Assembly (NCBI RefSeq): GCF_900143625.1
Contig: NZ_FRFF01000169.1
Location: 1 to 64,000 of the forward strand
Reading direction: 5' to 3'
Length of the DNA stretch: 64,000 nt
Source of the DNA: Nocardiopsis sp. JB363
Lineage (GTDB): Bacteria > Actinomycetota > Actinomycetes > Streptosporangiales > Streptosporangiaceae
Positions 56,617 to 64,000 of this stretch are shown here, piece after piece. How positions within the stretch are numbered: position 1 is the stretch's first letter; each line of letters starts with the position of its first letter. Below the pieces are notes generated by a model, which ran no database searches, was not told the origin of the DNA, and was given only the letters and a program-made list of their open reading frames with translations. The translations under genes and the position numbers were made by a program.

Positions 56617-59208
56617 ATGAGTGCTGACAGACAGACCCGGATCACGGCCCCCGAACCCGGGTGGACCACCCACGCGGACGTCGTGGTCGTCGGTTCGGGC
56701 ATCGCCGGACTGAGCACCGCGCTGCGCTACGTCCAGCGCACCGACGCGAGCCGGGTCGTCCTGGTCACCAAGGACCGTCTGTCCACCGGGTCGACCGCCT
56801 TCGCCCAGGGCGGCATCGCCGCGGCCATGGCCCCCGAAGACGGGCCCGTCGCCCACATGGTCGACACGCACATGGCCGGGGCGGGCCTGTGCGACCCCCA
56901 CGCCGTCAACGTGCTCGCCACCGAGGGGCCCGACGCCCTGCGTTGGCTCATCGGACTGGGCGCCGAGTTCGACCGCGACGAGGACGGTGAACTCTCCCTC
57001 ACCCGCGAGGGCGGACACCGTACCGACCGGGTGGCCCACGCCGGCGGGGACGCCACCGGCGCGGAGATCCAACGTGCCCTCGTGCGCGCCGTCCGCGACG
57101 CCGAACGCGTCGAGATCATCGAACACGCCCTGGCCCTGGACGTCCTGCGCGACCCCGTCACCGACCGGGTCGGTGGGATCACCCTGCACGTCATGGGGGA
57201 GGGGGAACGCGATGGGGTGGGCGCGGTCCGTGCCCCCGCCGTGGTCCTGGCCACCGGAGGCATGGGCCAGGTGTTCGCGGCCACCACCAACCCGCCGGTG
57301 TCCACCGGGGACGGTCTCGCCCTGGCGGCCCGGGCCGGTGCGCGCCTGCGCGACCTGGAGTTCATCCAGTTCCATCCCACCGTCCTGTGGTTGGGCCCGG
57401 ACGCACGTGGCCGACAACCCCTCGTCTCCGAGGCGTTGCGCGGTGAGGGTGCCTACCTCGTCGACGCGGAGGGACACCGCATCATGGAGGGGGTGCACGA
57501 ACTCGCCGACCTCGCCCCCCGTGACGTGGTCGCGCGCACCATCGCCCGGGTCATGGCCGAGCAGGACACCGACCACGTGTACCTGGAGACCCGCCACTTC
57601 GGCCGGGTCACGTGGGAGCGTCGCTTCCCCACCATCCTGGCGTCCTGCCGCGCCCACGACATCGACCCGCTGACCCAGGCCATCCCCGTGGCCCCTGCCG
57701 CCCACTACGCCTCCGGCGGGGTGGAGGTCGACATCGACGGGCACACCGGGGTCCCCGGGCTGTGGGCCGTGGGCGAGGTGGCCCGCACGGGTGTCCACGG
57801 CGCCAACCGGCTGGCCTCCAACTCGTTGTTGGAGGGGCTGGTCTACGCGGACCGCATCGCCGACCGTCTGGCCGAGGAACCCGCCCCCGAGTCGACGGAC
57901 GCCGTGACCGTCGGCGTACCCGCCCCACCCGTCGACCCGTCGGCCGCCGCACGGGTCCGCGCCCTGATGTCCCGACACGCCGGGGTCCTGCGCACCGGAG
58001 ACGGGCTCAGGGATCTGGTCACCGAACTCGACGCCCTGGCCGAGGGCACCGACGAGGTCGCCCCCGACACCGCGTCCTGGGAGACGACCAACCTGCTCAC
58101 CGTGGCCAGACTGGTCGCCGCCGCGGCCCGGCGCCGTGAGGAGAGCCGAGGCTCCCACCAACGCGCCGACACACCCGAGCCCCGCCCCGAGCTGCGCCTG
58201 CGGCCCGTGATCGTCCGACTAGAAGGGGACACCATCGTGACCACCGACGACAAGCGTGGGGCATCGCTCCCGCCCGCCCTGGAAGCCGAGCTGGACACCA
58301 TCACGTTCCCCTTGGCACAGCCGGACCCGGCGCCGGAGGCGCGCGCCGAGTTCACGCTTGCCTGGACCGCGCCGCACCAGGCCCACGTGGACACCGTGTT
58401 GCGGGCCCTTTCCGAGGACCTCACCGCCGGTCCACGCATCGACGTCACCACCGTGGCGACCCTCCCCGCCGACCAGGTGAGCACCGCCCACGTGGTGGCG
58501 CGCGCCGACGGCACGGTCAGCGGTCTGCCCTTGGCGGAACTGGTGTTCTGGCTGGTCGCCGACGGTGCCCTGGAAGTCACCCGGTCGGCCCGGGACGGTG
58601 ACGCGATCAAGCGCGGCGACGTGCTCATGAAGGTCACCGCGCGCACGCGCGACCTGCTCACCGCCGAGCGCACCGCTCTCAACCTGCTCACCCACATGTC
58701 CGGGATCGCGACCGCCACCCGAACCTGGGTGGACGCCGTGGCCGGAACGGAAGCCCGTATTCGGGACAGCCGAAAGACCACCCCCGGGCTGCGTGCCCTG
58801 GACAAGTACGCGGTGCGATGCGGCGGTGGGGTCAACCACCGGTACTGCCTCAGCGACGCCGGATTGATCAAGGACAACCACGTTCTCGCCGCCGGTGGGG
58901 TGGGCGCGGCGGTCCGCGCCATCCGGGAACGCTTCCCCGATCTTCCCCTGGAGGTGGAGGTCGACCGGATCGACCAGATCGAGGACGCCCTGGTAGCGGG
59001 CGCGGAGGAGATCCTGCTCGACAACTTCTCCGTGCCGGAACTGCGTGAGGCGGTCGCGCTGGTCGACGGCCGAGCCCGCCTGGAATCCAGTGGCGGTCTC
59101 GCCCTGGGGGTGGCCGCGAACGTGGCCGCCACCGGGGTCGACTACCTGGCGGTGGGGGCCCTCACCCACTCCAGCCCGGCACTGGATATCGCACTCGACC
59201 TGGCCTGA
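56617..59208 (+). CDS. L-aspartate oxidase–quinolinate phosphoribosyltransferase fusion (NadB-NadC)
   Basis: One uninterrupted frame of 863 aa combines two NAD-synthesis enzymes that are normally separate. Residues 1 to ~535 are L-aspartate oxidase: FAD motif VVVGSGIAGLSTAL, AFAQGGIAAAMAPEDGP, ATGGMGQVFAATTNP and HGANRLASNSLLEGLVYA. From ~560 to 863 is NadC: RDSRKTTPGLRALDKYAVRC, GGGVNHRYCLSDAGLIKDN and LEVEVDRIDQIED, and a C-terminal GVDYLAVGALTHSS. A GTG at residue 541 with AAGGGG upstream could allow a separate NadC product, but no stop codon separates the parts. nadA is not in this window. Neighbours are panC and coaX. Confidence 0.9.
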   Translation: MSADRQTRITAPEPGWTTHADVVVVGSGIAGLSTALRYVQRTDASRVVLVTKDRLSTGSTAFAQGGIAAAMAPEDGPVAHMVDTHMAGAGLCDPHAVNVLATEGPDALRWLIGLGAEFDRDEDGELSLTREGGHRTDRVAHAGGDATGAEIQRALVRAVRDAERVEIIEHALALDVLRDPVTDRVGGITLHVMGEGERDGVGAVRAPAVVLATGGMGQVFAATTNPPVSTGDGLALAARAGARLRDLEFIQFHPTVLWLGPDARGRQPLVSEALRGEGAYLVDAEGHRIMEGVHELADLAPRDVVARTIARVMAEQDTDHVYLETRHFGRVTWERRFPTILASCRAHDIDPLTQAIPVAPAAHYASGGVEVDIDGHTGVPGLWAVGEVARTGVHGANRLASNSLLEGLVYADRIADRLAEEPAPESTDAVTVGVPAPPVDPSAAARVRALMSRHAGVLRTGDGLRDLVTELDALAEGTDEVAPDTASWETTNLLTVARLVAAAARRREESRGSHQRADTPEPRPELRLRPVIVRLEGDTIVTTDDKRGASLPPALEAELDTITFPLAQPDPAPEARAEFTLAWTAPHQAHVDTVLRALSEDLTAGPRIDVTTVATLPADQVSTAHVVARADGTVSGLPLAELVFWLVADGALEVTRSARDGDAIKRGDVLMKVTARTRDLLTAERTALNLLTHMSGIATATRTWVDAVAGTEARIRDSRKTTPGLRALDKYAVRCGGGVNHRYCLSDAGLIKDNHVLAAGGVGAAVRAIRERFPDLPLEVEVDRIDQIEDALVAGAEEILLDNFSVPELREAVALVDGRARLESSGGLALGVAANVAATGVDYLAVGALTHSSPALDIALDLA

Positions 59209-59272
59209 ACCGCCTTGGTAGTGGAAGATTCCTTTGGTACACACCACTTCGACCAATGATGAGGCCCCCAGA

Positions 59273-60055
59273 ATGCTGCTGGCGATCGACGTCGGTAACT
59301 CCGAGACTGTGCTCGGACTCTTCGAATCCGAGGACCTTCTCGAACAGTGGAGGGTGGGGACCGATGTCCGCCGGACCGCGGACGAGTGGGCGGTGGTGTT
59401 GCGCGGCCTCATCAGCGGGAGCTCGTTGAGCAACCTGGGCGAGGTCGACGGCATCGCCATGTGCTGCTCGGTGCCCTCCGTCCAGCACGAGATGCGCGAC
59501 ATGTTCCGCCGCCACTTCGGGGACCTGCCCGCGGTGATCGTCGAACCGGGTGTGAAGACGGGTGTGCCGATCCGGATGGACAACCCCAAGGAGGTCGGCA
59601 GCGACCGGATCATCAACGCGTTGGCCGCCGGGCACCTCTACGGCGGTCCGAGCGTGGTGGTGGACTTCGGCACGGCGACCACGTTCGACGCGGTCAGCTC
59701 CAAGGGCGAGTACGTGGGCGGCGCCATCGCCCCGGGCATCGACATCTCCGTGGACGCGCTGTCCCGCAGGGGCGCCCAGCTGCACATGGTGGAGATCGTC
59801 AAGCCGCGCACGGCGATCGCGAAGAACACCACCGAGGCGCTGCGATCGGGGGTCGTGTTCGGGTTCGCGGGCCAGGTCGACGGGATCGTGGACCGGATGG
59901 TCGCGGAGCTGACCGACAACCCCGACGAGGTCACGGTCGTGGCCACCGGAGGTCTGGCCACGACGGTGGTGGACGAGTGCGAGACGATCGACGTGCACGA
60001 ACCCTGGCTGACGCTCACCGGTCTGCGCCTGGTCTTCGAACGCAACGTCGACTGA
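59273..60055 (+). CDS. coaX: Type III pantothenate kinase
   Basis: 260 aa; phosphorylates pantothenate in the first step of CoA synthesis. ASKHA-fold motifs: AIDVGNSETVLGLF, GSDRIINALAAGHLYGG, VVVDFGTATTFDAV and GAIAPGIDISVDAL. ATG 59273 has GAGG 8 nt upstream; an earlier GTG at 59234 is less likely. It completes a vitamin/cofactor set with panC and nadBC. Confidence 0.94.
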   Translation: MLLAIDVGNSETVLGLFESEDLLEQWRVGTDVRRTADEWAVVLRGLISGSSLSNLGEVDGIAMCCSVPSVQHEMRDMFRRHFGDLPAVIVEPGVKTGVPIRMDNPKEVGSDRIINALAAGHLYGGPSVVVDFGTATTFDAVSSKGEYVGGAIAPGIDISVDALSRRGAQLHMVEIVKPRTAIAKNTTEALRSGVVFGFAGQVDGIVDRMVAELTDNPDEVTVVATGGLATTVVDECETIDVHEPWLTLTGLRLVFERNVD

Positions 60056-60104
60056 GCCTCCCGTGTGCGGGGCCGACCCGGTCGGTGGGAGTGCCCGACA
60101 CGGG

Positions 60105-60110
60105 TAGGAT
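60105..60110 (+). promoter_or_regulatory. -10 box of leaderless lysS
   Basis: TAGGAT ends 7 nt before GTG 60118; there is no Shine-Dalgarno. Confidence 0.45.
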
Positions 60111-60117
60111 CGGCCCC

Positions 60118-61620
60118 GTGAATGACGCGCACGACGACACCTACGACGACCTGCCCGAACAGATGCGAGTCCGGCGGCAGAAGCTGGACCGGCTCCGGGA
60201 GGAGGGCATCGACCCCTTCCCCGTGAATTTCCCGCGGACCATGTCGATCGGCCCTGTGCGCGACAAACACCAGGGCTTGGAGCCCGACACCCACACCGGG
60301 GACAAGGTCGCCATCGCCGGCCGCGTCATGCTCTACCGCACCGGCGGCAAGCTCTGCTTCGCCACCCTGCGCGACGAGACCGGGGACGTGCAGATCATGC
60401 TGTCCCTGGATCAGGTCGGTAAGGAGAGCCTGGACGCCTGGAAGGCCGACATCGACCTCGGTGACCACGTGGGTGTGGAGGGCGAGGTGATCACCTCCCG
60501 CCGCGGTGAGTTGTCGATCCTGGTGAGCTCTTGGACGCTGACGGCCAAGTGCCTGCGCCCGCTCCCGGAGAAGCACAAGGGCCTGACCGATCCGGAGGCC
60601 CGCGTACGTCAGCGTTACGTGGACCTCATCGTCAACCCCGAGTCCCAGCAGATGGTGCGTCGCCGGTCGGCCGCCATCCGGGCGATCCGGGAAGGTCTGA
60701 GCGACCGAGACTTCATCGAGGTCGAGACCCCCATGCTGATGCGGGTGCACGGAGGCGCCACGGCGCGACCGTTCACCACGCACATCAACGCCTATGACAT
60801 GGACCTGTACCTGCGCATCGCCCCGGAACTGTCGCTCAAGCGGCTGGTCGTGGGCGGTCTGGAGAAGGTCTTCGAGATCAACCGGAACTTCCGGAACGAG
60901 GGCGCGGACTCCACGCACAACCCCGAGTTCACGATGCTGGAGTTCTACCAGGCGTACGCGGACTACGAGGTGGTGGCCGACGTCACCCGTGAGCTGGTTC
61001 AGGAAGCGGCCCGCGCCGTCTACGGTTCCACCACGATCGAGCGTGACGGTCAGACCTTCGACCTGGGCGGGGAGTGGCCGCGGGTCACCCTCTACGGTGT
61101 GGTCTCCGAGGCCTTGGGCGCCGAGGTCACCCCGCGCACCCCGATCGAGGAGGTCCGCCGGCTGGCCGAGGCCAAGGGTGTGGAGTTCGACCACGCCTGG
61201 GGCCAGGGCAAGCTCGTCGAGCACGTCTTCGAGGAACTGGTGGAGCACACGCTGATCCAGCCCACGTTCGTGTGCGACTTCCCCGTGGAGACGAGTCCGC
61301 TCACCCGTCAGCACCGCGAGGACCCGTTGCTCACCGAGAAGTGGGACCTCATCGGCTTCGGCATGGAGCTGGGAACGGGCTACTCGGAGCTGGTCGACCC
61401 GGTCGAGCAGCGTCGTCGGCTCACCGAGCAGTCTCTGATGGCGGCCGAGGGCGACCCCGAGGCGATGCAGCTGGACGAGGATTTCCTGCGGGCACTGGAG
61501 TACGGTATGCCGCCGACGGGTGGTGTCGGGCTGGGCATCGACCGTCTGCTCATGGCCTTTACCGGTAAGAACATTCGGGAAACTGTCCTTTTCCCGATCG
61601 TGAAGCCGTCAGTGGAGTAG
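60118..61620 (+). CDS. lysS: Lysyl-tRNA synthetase, class II
   Basis: 500 aa. An N-terminal OB-fold anticodon-binding domain (about 60-165, VAIAGRVMLYRTGGKLCF) is followed by the class II catalytic core: motif 1 region FIEVETPMLMRVHGGATARP, motif 2 NRNFRNEGADSTHNPEFTM and motif 3 GVGLGIDRLLMAFTG. GTG 60118 is taken as the start because of the -10-like box and match to family length. Confidence 0.96.
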   Translation: MNDAHDDTYDDLPEQMRVRRQKLDRLREEGIDPFPVNFPRTMSIGPVRDKHQGLEPDTHTGDKVAIAGRVMLYRTGGKLCFATLRDETGDVQIMLSLDQVGKESLDAWKADIDLGDHVGVEGEVITSRRGELSILVSSWTLTAKCLRPLPEKHKGLTDPEARVRQRYVDLIVNPESQQMVRRRSAAIRAIREGLSDRDFIEVETPMLMRVHGGATARPFTTHINAYDMDLYLRIAPELSLKRLVVGGLEKVFEINRNFRNEGADSTHNPEFTMLEFYQAYADYEVVADVTRELVQEAARAVYGSTTIERDGQTFDLGGEWPRVTLYGVVSEALGAEVTPRTPIEEVRRLAEAKGVEFDHAWGQGKLVEHVFEELVEHTLIQPTFVCDFPVETSPLTRQHREDPLLTEKWDLIGFGMELGTGYSELVDPVEQRRRLTEQSLMAAEGDPEAMQLDEDFLRALEYGMPPTGGVGLGIDRLLMAFTGKNIRETVLFPIVKPSVE

Positions 61621-61695
61621 TACCGCATCCTTTGACCCCGCATTGGGGTGAATAGGTGCAGAGGGAATCCCGATACGGGATGACCGAAAGACGTC

Positions 61696-61730
61696 AGAGG
61701 GCCGTCGCGTGACCAACGCGGCGGCCCTCT
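61696..61730 (+). terminator. Terminator of lysS
   Basis: A 15-bp stem with one G·T (61696-61710 with 61716-61730), loop GACCA, lies 75 bases past the lysS stop. Confidence 0.75.
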
Positions 61731-61988
61731 CTCGTCACCACTTCGACCTGCGGGTATGTGGCATGTGACACGATACGTCACTCACTTTCCGGTCATAGGG
61801 AACCAACTTCCGGACAGGTCCGGATAGCCATCCGGCCAGAACCTTCTTTTTCCGAGGGGTTCGGGTGCGCGGGGCGCCGCCCGTGGGTGAAGATTGTTTA
61901 CGCAGGTCAGCCTGCGAAGGGTATTTCCTCTTCGGTGACTTTGCGACCCAACGTCCATTGATGATCACGCATGGTCATTTATCGGCCC
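61731..61988. other. AT-richer intergenic stretch, no gene called
   Basis: Unusually low G+C for the window. A 77-codon minus-strand frame here is Lys/Arg-rich with no motif and is not called. It may carry regulatory sequence for the promoter at 61989. Confidence 0.35.
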
Positions 61989-62017
61989 TTGACGGTAACA
62001 TCAGAGCGGCCTAGCGT
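61989..62017 (+). promoter_or_regulatory. Strong vegetative-type promoter
   Basis: TTGACG (61989-61994) and TAGCGT (62012-62017) are exactly 17 nt apart, a near-consensus sigma-70-like promoter. The first well-supported gene starts 300 bases downstream at 62327, so the transcript has a long leader or begins with an unrecognised short gene near 62070. Confidence 0.65.
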
Positions 62018-62326
62018 GCTGAGAGCGGACCTTGGTCCGTGAGTTCGCCGAAGTGGATCGAGAAGAACGGTGAGCAAGGATGTCGGGCCGAGGACCGGGT
62101 CGACATCCCCCGCACACGTAGCCACGGTGTGGTCTGTCCGTCCCAGATCACAACACCCCTGGCCCCACGTGTGTCTCGTGCTCCCTACCGCCCCAACCCC
62201 TGTGCCAGAGGGGTCCCTCGGGGATGGATCGGGTGGCCGGGACTCACCACGCGCCGACAGCCGGTCGGATGCGCCCTTCGGTAGATGAGTCGATGTTCCG
62301 CACTCATATGAATGAGGGAGGACGGA

Positions 62327-62641
62327 GTGGAACAGGCCACACTCGTACGCCGTGCCGTCGAGGACCAGAGCTTCATACGCGACCCCCGGGAGAACGTGGT
62401 TCCCCTGCAGGGCCGGCGGGAGCACACGCAGTCAGGCGTGTACACCCCGGTCGAGTTGGGTCACGAAGAGCTCGAACTGCTCGCCGAGATCGCCACCGGT
62501 GTCACCACCGAAGTGGCGGCGCGGCACCTTGAGCTCAGTGCTCGGACCCTGCGTCGTCGTATCCGCAACATCTGCGACGTGCTCGGGGTCAACACACCCA
62601 TCGAAGCGGTCGTGTGGGCCGCCAGGCGTCAGCTCATCTGA
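62327..62641 (+). CDS. Small LuxR-type helix-turn-helix protein
   Basis: About 104 aa. The C-terminal half is a GerE/LuxR-like DNA-binding domain: LLAEIATGVTTEVAARHLEL, then SARTLRRRIRNICDVLGVNT and PIEAVVWAARRQLI. There is no receiver or sensor domain. GTG 62327 has GGAGG about 5 nt upstream; ATG 62312 is possible. Probably a transcription regulator read from the promoter at 61989. Confidence 0.75.
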   Translation: MEQATLVRRAVEDQSFIRDPRENVVPLQGRREHTQSGVYTPVELGHEELELLAEIATGVTTEVAARHLELSARTLRRRIRNICDVLGVNTPIEAVVWAARRQLI

Positions 62642-62745
62642 GCCGACCGCTCCCGGGAGACCGGGTGACACATACGGGCATACCGGCCCTGCGCGTCGCG
62701 CGTCCCACCGGCGGAAGAGCGTTCCTGCCGACGGTCGTGAAGGCG

Positions 62746-62751
62746 TAGTCT
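62746..62751 (+). promoter_or_regulatory. -10 box before the acetyltransferase gene
   Basis: TAGTCT ends 9 nt before ATG 62761; no Shine-Dalgarno. Confidence 0.4.
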
Positions 62752-62760
62752 GGTCCGGCT

Positions 62761-63339
62761 ATGCCCGTTCGTCATGTCCGGGTGCGTCGGGCGCGTACGT
62801 CCGACGTCACCCACATCCGCCGTCTCGTCGACACCTACTCCGTCGACCGCCGAGTGCTCTCCAAGAGCACGGTCAACCTCTTCGAGGACGTCCAGGAGTT
62901 CTGGGTGGCCGAGACGGAGGCCGCTTCCGACATCACCGGAGAGACCCCGTCCGACGGAGAGGGACTCGCCGTGGTCGGCTGCGGGGCGCTGCACGTCCTC
63001 TGGGAGGACCTCGCGGAGGTCCGCACGGTCGCGGTCGATCCCGCGCTGCGCGGTTTCGGGGTGGGTCACCGAATCGTGACCGCATTGCTCGACACGGCTC
63101 GCGGACTCGGTGTACGCCGTGTGTTCTGCCTGACATTCGAGACCGGTTTCTTCGCCCAACACGGCTTTGTCCCCATCCAAGGCACTCCGGTCTCCTTCCG
63201 TGTGTACGAGGAACTTCTGCGTTCCTATGACGAGGGCGTGGCGGAATTCCTCGACCTGGAGCGGGTCAAACCGAACACTCTCGGGAACACGAGGATGCTT
63301 GTGCATCTCGCCGAGGAGCCCGTGGGTTCCTCGGGCTAA
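62761..63339 (+). CDS. Short-form N-acetylglutamate synthase (GNAT amino-acid N-acetyltransferase)
   Basis: 192 aa GNAT protein. It starts VRVRRARTSDVTHIRRLVD, has the core strand EVRTVAVDPALRGFGVGH with the acetyl-CoA loop RGFGVGH, and FCLTFETGFFAQHGFVPI. This matches the short NAGS of actinobacteria (such as mycobacterial ArgA), which makes N-acetylglutamate for arginine synthesis without the kinase-like domain. Other GNAT substrates are possible. Confidence 0.78.
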   Translation: MPVRHVRVRRARTSDVTHIRRLVDTYSVDRRVLSKSTVNLFEDVQEFWVAETEAASDITGETPSDGEGLAVVGCGALHVLWEDLAEVRTVAVDPALRGFGVGHRIVTALLDTARGLGVRRVFCLTFETGFFAQHGFVPIQGTPVSFRVYEELLRSYDEGVAEFLDLERVKPNTLGNTRMLVHLAEEPVGSSG

Positions 63340-63788
63340 AGGAACCGGGTACGGATAGGTGTCCGCTTGCCATACGCTCACAGGCTTCTGGTCGATGTGA
63401 TGGAGAGGTCGAGCGCTTAAGCGCACCGGATGGTAAGGGAGTGGAAGAGGGCGGGTAATGTGTACCTGCGTCCACCGGGGCGGCGGGGTTCGCCGACTAC
63501 CGATGAGGCGATGGGACGCGCACGTTTTCCGGTTCCATCGAGTGGCCGCTCCTCACCTTCCGTCCACGACCCGGTGTGGGGCGTGAACGTTCGATCGGAC
63601 ATTGGTCGCTCAGGGGCTTTGACGAGACCTCTTCGGTACGTCCGGTGTCGAACCGGGGCCAAACGATGTCTATGATGTCTGGTATGCGATTGCCCGGCCC
63701 CACCGGCGCGCCATCCCCCAGGACCGACTCGACACGGAGTCGGGTATTTGCTGCAATAAGTAACAACCAGGAAGGGTAGGCCGCTTCG
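63340..63788. other. Intergenic region upstream of the last gene
   Basis: About 450 bases without a convincing gene. It includes the palindrome GCGCTTAAGCGC (63413-63424), TTGACG at 63619-63624 without a good -10, and a hairpin CCGACTC/GAGTCGG near 63724-63743. Confidence 0.4.
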
Positions 63789-64000
63789 ATGGGTGATTTT
63801 TTGTCATCGGTGCTTCCCCCTGGACTGATCGACGTATTGTCCGCGCTCATCCCACCGGTGGTTGTCGCGACCGTCTTCTGTGCCTTCGTCATCAAGCTGC
63901 TCCGTAGGGAGATGGCCCCGAGGCGGATGGATGGAAGCCTGGTCAGCGAGGGTGCCGCCGTGGACGACAGTGCGGGTGACAAGGGCGCGGCCAAGGTCGA
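63789..64000 (+). CDS. Small membrane protein (3' truncated by the window end)
   Basis: The frame starts at ATG 63789 with GGTAGG 8 nt upstream and is open to the last base. It begins MGDFLSSVLPPGLIDVLSAL, continues into one hydrophobic helix (IPPVVVATVFCAFVIKLL), then a basic stretch and an acidic Gly/Ala-rich part. No family recognised; the full length is unknown. Confidence 0.6.
   Translation, partial: MGDFLSSVLPPGLIDVLSALIPPVVVATVFCAFVIKLLRREMAPRRMDGSLVSEGAAVDDSAGDKGAAKV

Noticed and set aside
61735-61968. 77-codon minus-strand frame after lysS
   Set aside because: No ribosome site, no recognisable motif, and it runs through the AT-rich promoter region.
62070-62288. Short frame after the promoter at 61989
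   Set aside because: Possible leader peptide, but the composition is not protein-like (many Pro/Arg/Ser/His) and there is no homology I can recognise; mentioned only as a possibility.

Overview
The window is about 72% G+C by eye, with strong G/C bias at third codon positions, many GTG starts and tight GTGA/ATGA gene overlaps. It carries chaplins, a geosmin synthase, the topA–tmk–holB neighbourhood and the dacB–tilS–hpt–ftsH–fol–pan–nad–lysS housekeeping block. This points to a filamentous, sporulating actinomycete, probably close to Nocardiopsis or its relatives (inference). No rRNA, CRISPR array or insertion sequence was seen.

Layout. 1-5619: end of a family 2B (cNMP-domain) encapsulin gene, followed on the same strand by a polyprenyl diphosphate synthase, an HMBPP reductase (IspH) with an unusual N-terminal extension, and a two-domain germacradienol/geosmin synthase, closed by a hairpin terminator. 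This looks like a nanocompartment-linked geosmin operon. 5915-13234: FkbM methyltransferase, a UvrA paralogue without the UvrB-binding insert, a secreted tripeptidyl-aminopeptidase-like hydrolase, a DUF418 membrane protein and tRNA-Leu(GAG). 13393-18359: M20 peptidase, an unknown secreted protein, a sortase-anchored chaplin and a secreted, cysteine-free protein with five chaplin-like repeats. 19022-28179: topA, an MFS–thymidylate kinase fusion, a peptidoglycan-binding protein, holB, a lipoprotein hydrolase and tRNA-Thr(CGT).

28300-36966 holds the most unusual system: three tandem paralogues with parallel beta-helix N-termini. The first is beta-helix only. The second adds two intact CbxX/SpoVK-type AAA+ domains. 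The third adds two AAA+ domains whose ATPase motifs have decayed. Each gene is preceded by the same 15-base promoter-like motif. 37051-40436 is a run of small poorly known genes (membrane proteins, a cupin, a sigma-region-2-like protein with a C-terminal membrane anchor).

40557-61620 is a conserved housekeeping block: ppa, dacB, a DUF2342 metalloprotease-like gene, tilS, hpt, ftsH, the folate genes folE/folP/folB/folK with an NTF2-like gene between them, DUF3180, two bacterial-PH membrane proteins, two small chaplin-type genes, a DUF2520 dehydrogenase, panC, a nadB–nadC fusion, coaX and lysS. 61989-64000 has a well-formed promoter, a small LuxR-type HTH protein, a short N-acetylglutamate synthase and a truncated small membrane protein.

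Several genes (12908, 39894, 42675, 48380, 60118, 62761) have a TANNNT box 6-9 nt before the start codon and no Shine-Dalgarno, which suggests leaderless transcripts.
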